From JAUASV01 sp047605685 (GTDB lineage: Bacteria; Actinomycetota; Actinomycetes; Actinomycetales; Microbacteriaceae), in NCBI GenBank assembly GCA_047605685.1, contig JASGFF010000039.1:1-22493 (forward strand): 22,493 nt of DNA. Reading direction: 5' to 3'. The notes below the pieces were generated by a model, which worked only from the letters and a program-made list of their open reading frames with translations, was not told the DNA's origin and made no database searches. Positions 21,498 through 22,493 of the stretch are shown one piece after another (the stretch's first letter is position 1; each line of letters begins with the position of its first letter). The translations under genes and the position numbers were made by a program.

Positions 21498-22493
21498 CCG
21501 GCGACGAGAGCCGCCTGCACACCAGCGTCCTGGTCGGCCCGGAGGGCGAGCGGCGCCGTCATCGCAAGGCGAGGCAGAAGGCCGCCGCGCAGGTCGAGAC
21601 CGATGCCCGTCAGGCCCGCCGTGAGGCGGCGAAGGCGAGGTGGGAGGCGGAGCAGGCCGAGCGCCGGGCGACCACCTACCTACCTTCGGCCGGTGAGCGC
21701 GGTGCGGCTGCGTTGCGGACGCCAGGCACGTTCCGCCTCCCGAAGCACCAGGACACCTCCGCGACCTTGGCCGGGCAGTATCCGTTCCTGGCCGAAGCCG
21801 GCCTCGGCAGCCAGGGCGTCTTCGTCGGCCAGGACCTCTACAGCGGCGGATCGTTCGTGTTCGACCCGTGGACGTTGTATCAGCGCGGGATCATCACCGC
21901 CCCGAACATCGTCTTGGCTGGGATCGTCGGTAGCGGCAAGTCCTCGCTCGCCAAGAGCCTCTACACGCGGTCGATCCCGTTCGGCCGCAAGGTCTACATC
22001 CCCTCCGACCCCAAAGGCGAGCACACCGCCATCGCGGAGGCGGTCGGCGGGCAGGCGATCATCCTCGGGCACGGACTCCGCAACCGCCTCAACCCGCTCG
22101 ATGAGGGGCACCGCCCCTCGACCGTCTCGGATGCCGAGTGGGCCACCCAGGTCGCATCCCGCCGACGCGACCTGATCGGAGCGCTGGCCGAGACGGTGCT
22201 GGACCGGCCCCTGTCGCCGTTGGAGCACACGGCGATCGACCTCGCCCTGCGCGACGCGGTGCGTTCGGCGGAGGTGCCGATCCTCCCGATGGTCGTCGAC
22301 CGCGTGCTCACCCCCAACCACGCGGACGACGAGGACGGCCGGCTCTCGGAAGACGGGCGCCTCGTCGGCCACGCCCTGCGGCGCCTCGTGGCCGGTGACC
22401 TCCAAGGGCTGTTCGACGGCCCTTCAACCGTGCGGTTCGACCCGTCGCTGCCGATGGTGTCCCTCGATCTGTCGCGGGTAGCGGAGAACGCAA
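21494..22493 (+). CDS. VirB4/TraC-like conjugation ATPase, partial (3' end beyond window)
   Basis: An open frame of 333 residues running off the window end without a stop. A charged, probably coiled N-terminus (about 18-60, GERRRHRKARQKAA) is followed by a domain with Walker A GIVGSGKSS (143-151; Lys149, Ser150). VYIPSDPKGEH then follows the nucleotide-binding strand, and ALAETVLDRPLSPLEHTAIDLAL is an ATPase helical segment. Walker B and later motifs lie beyond the window. VirB4 ATPases energise substrate transfer and channel assembly at the inner face of the membrane. The GTG at 21494 overlaps the preceding stop (GTGA). The lack of N-terminal membrane helices and its place after PrgI-like genes favour VirB4 over a VirD4-type coupling protein. 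Confidence 0.86.
   Translation, partial: MTGDESRLHTSVLVGPEGERRRHRKARQKAAAQVETDARQARREAAKARWEAEQAERRATTYLPSAGERGAAALRTPGTFRLPKHQDTSATLAGQYPFLAEAGLGSQGVFVGQDLYSGGSFVFDPWTLYQRGIITAPNIVLAGIVGSGKSSLAKSLYTRSIPFGRKVYIPSDPKGEHTAIAEAVGGQAIILGHGLRNRLNPLDEGHRPSTVSDAEWATQVASRRRDLIGALAETVLDRPLSPLEHTAIDLALRDAVRSAEVPILPMVVDRVLTPNHADDEDGRLSEDGRLVGHALRRLVAGDLQGLFDGPSTVRFDPSLPMVSLDLSRVAENA

Noticed and set aside
1..22493. CRISPR array, tRNA, rRNA, integrase or att site
   Set aside because: No regularly spaced repeats, tRNA-like cloverleaf, rRNA segment, or recombinase motif was found on reading through the window.

Overview
The window is a high-GC actinobacterial mobile element, most likely an integrative conjugative element or conjugative plasmid from a Micrococcales host such as Microbacteriaceae. 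The evidence is the high GC, strong third-position GC, many GTG starts, tightly overlapping genes, and a conjugation gene set typical of that group: MobF/TraA relaxase, ArdC-like protein, prim-pol, DUF2637, two small DUF6112-like membrane proteins, VirB6-like, SCO6880/PrgI-like and VirB4-like. No integrase, att site, tRNA, rRNA or CRISPR array is visible, so whether it is integrated or a plasmid cannot be decided here.

Left part (1-5162). A remnant of a small gene (45-128, minus) lies downstream of a full-length MobF relaxase-helicase (285-3818, minus). The relaxase is separated from a divergent C5 cytosine methyltransferase (4056-5162, plus) by a 237-bp region. Next to the relaxase start this region carries two back-to-back perfect hairpins, a good oriT candidate. 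Nested inside the methyltransferase, in another frame on the same strand, is a second gene (4483-4911) with its own strong ribosome binding site and good codon use.

Cargo (5156-9547). A lower-GC metabolic island sits between the methyltransferase and the transfer operon. It holds an HxlR-type regulator (minus), then two paralogous luciferase-like flavin/F420 oxidoreductases, an NADPH:F420-reductase-like Rossmann protein and an AraC-type regulator, which look like one operon. Inverted AGTGACC/GGTCACT repeats fill the divergent promoter region. The set reads as a regulated redox or detoxification cassette with unknown substrate.

Right part (9710 to the end). A long plus-strand operon begins with establishment and replication functions: an ArdC-like metallopeptidase, prim-pol, a DUF2637 membrane/HTH protein, two unknowns and a ParB-like protein. 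It continues into a type IV secretion apparatus: an anchored VirB8-position protein, a cell-wall hydrolase with lysozyme-like and M23 parts, two small two-helix membrane proteins, a VirB6/TrbL-like channel protein, a SCO6880/PrgI-like protein, an unknown protein, and a VirB4-type ATPase that runs off the window. A GCGCACCTC box recurs before four genes in the gaps of this operon.

Together the relaxase would nick and unwind DNA at oriT and the T4SS would move it. ArdC and the methyltransferase would help the incoming DNA survive restriction, prim-pol would help it replicate, and the redox cassette is passenger DNA. The coupling protein (VirD4/TraG type) is not in the window.
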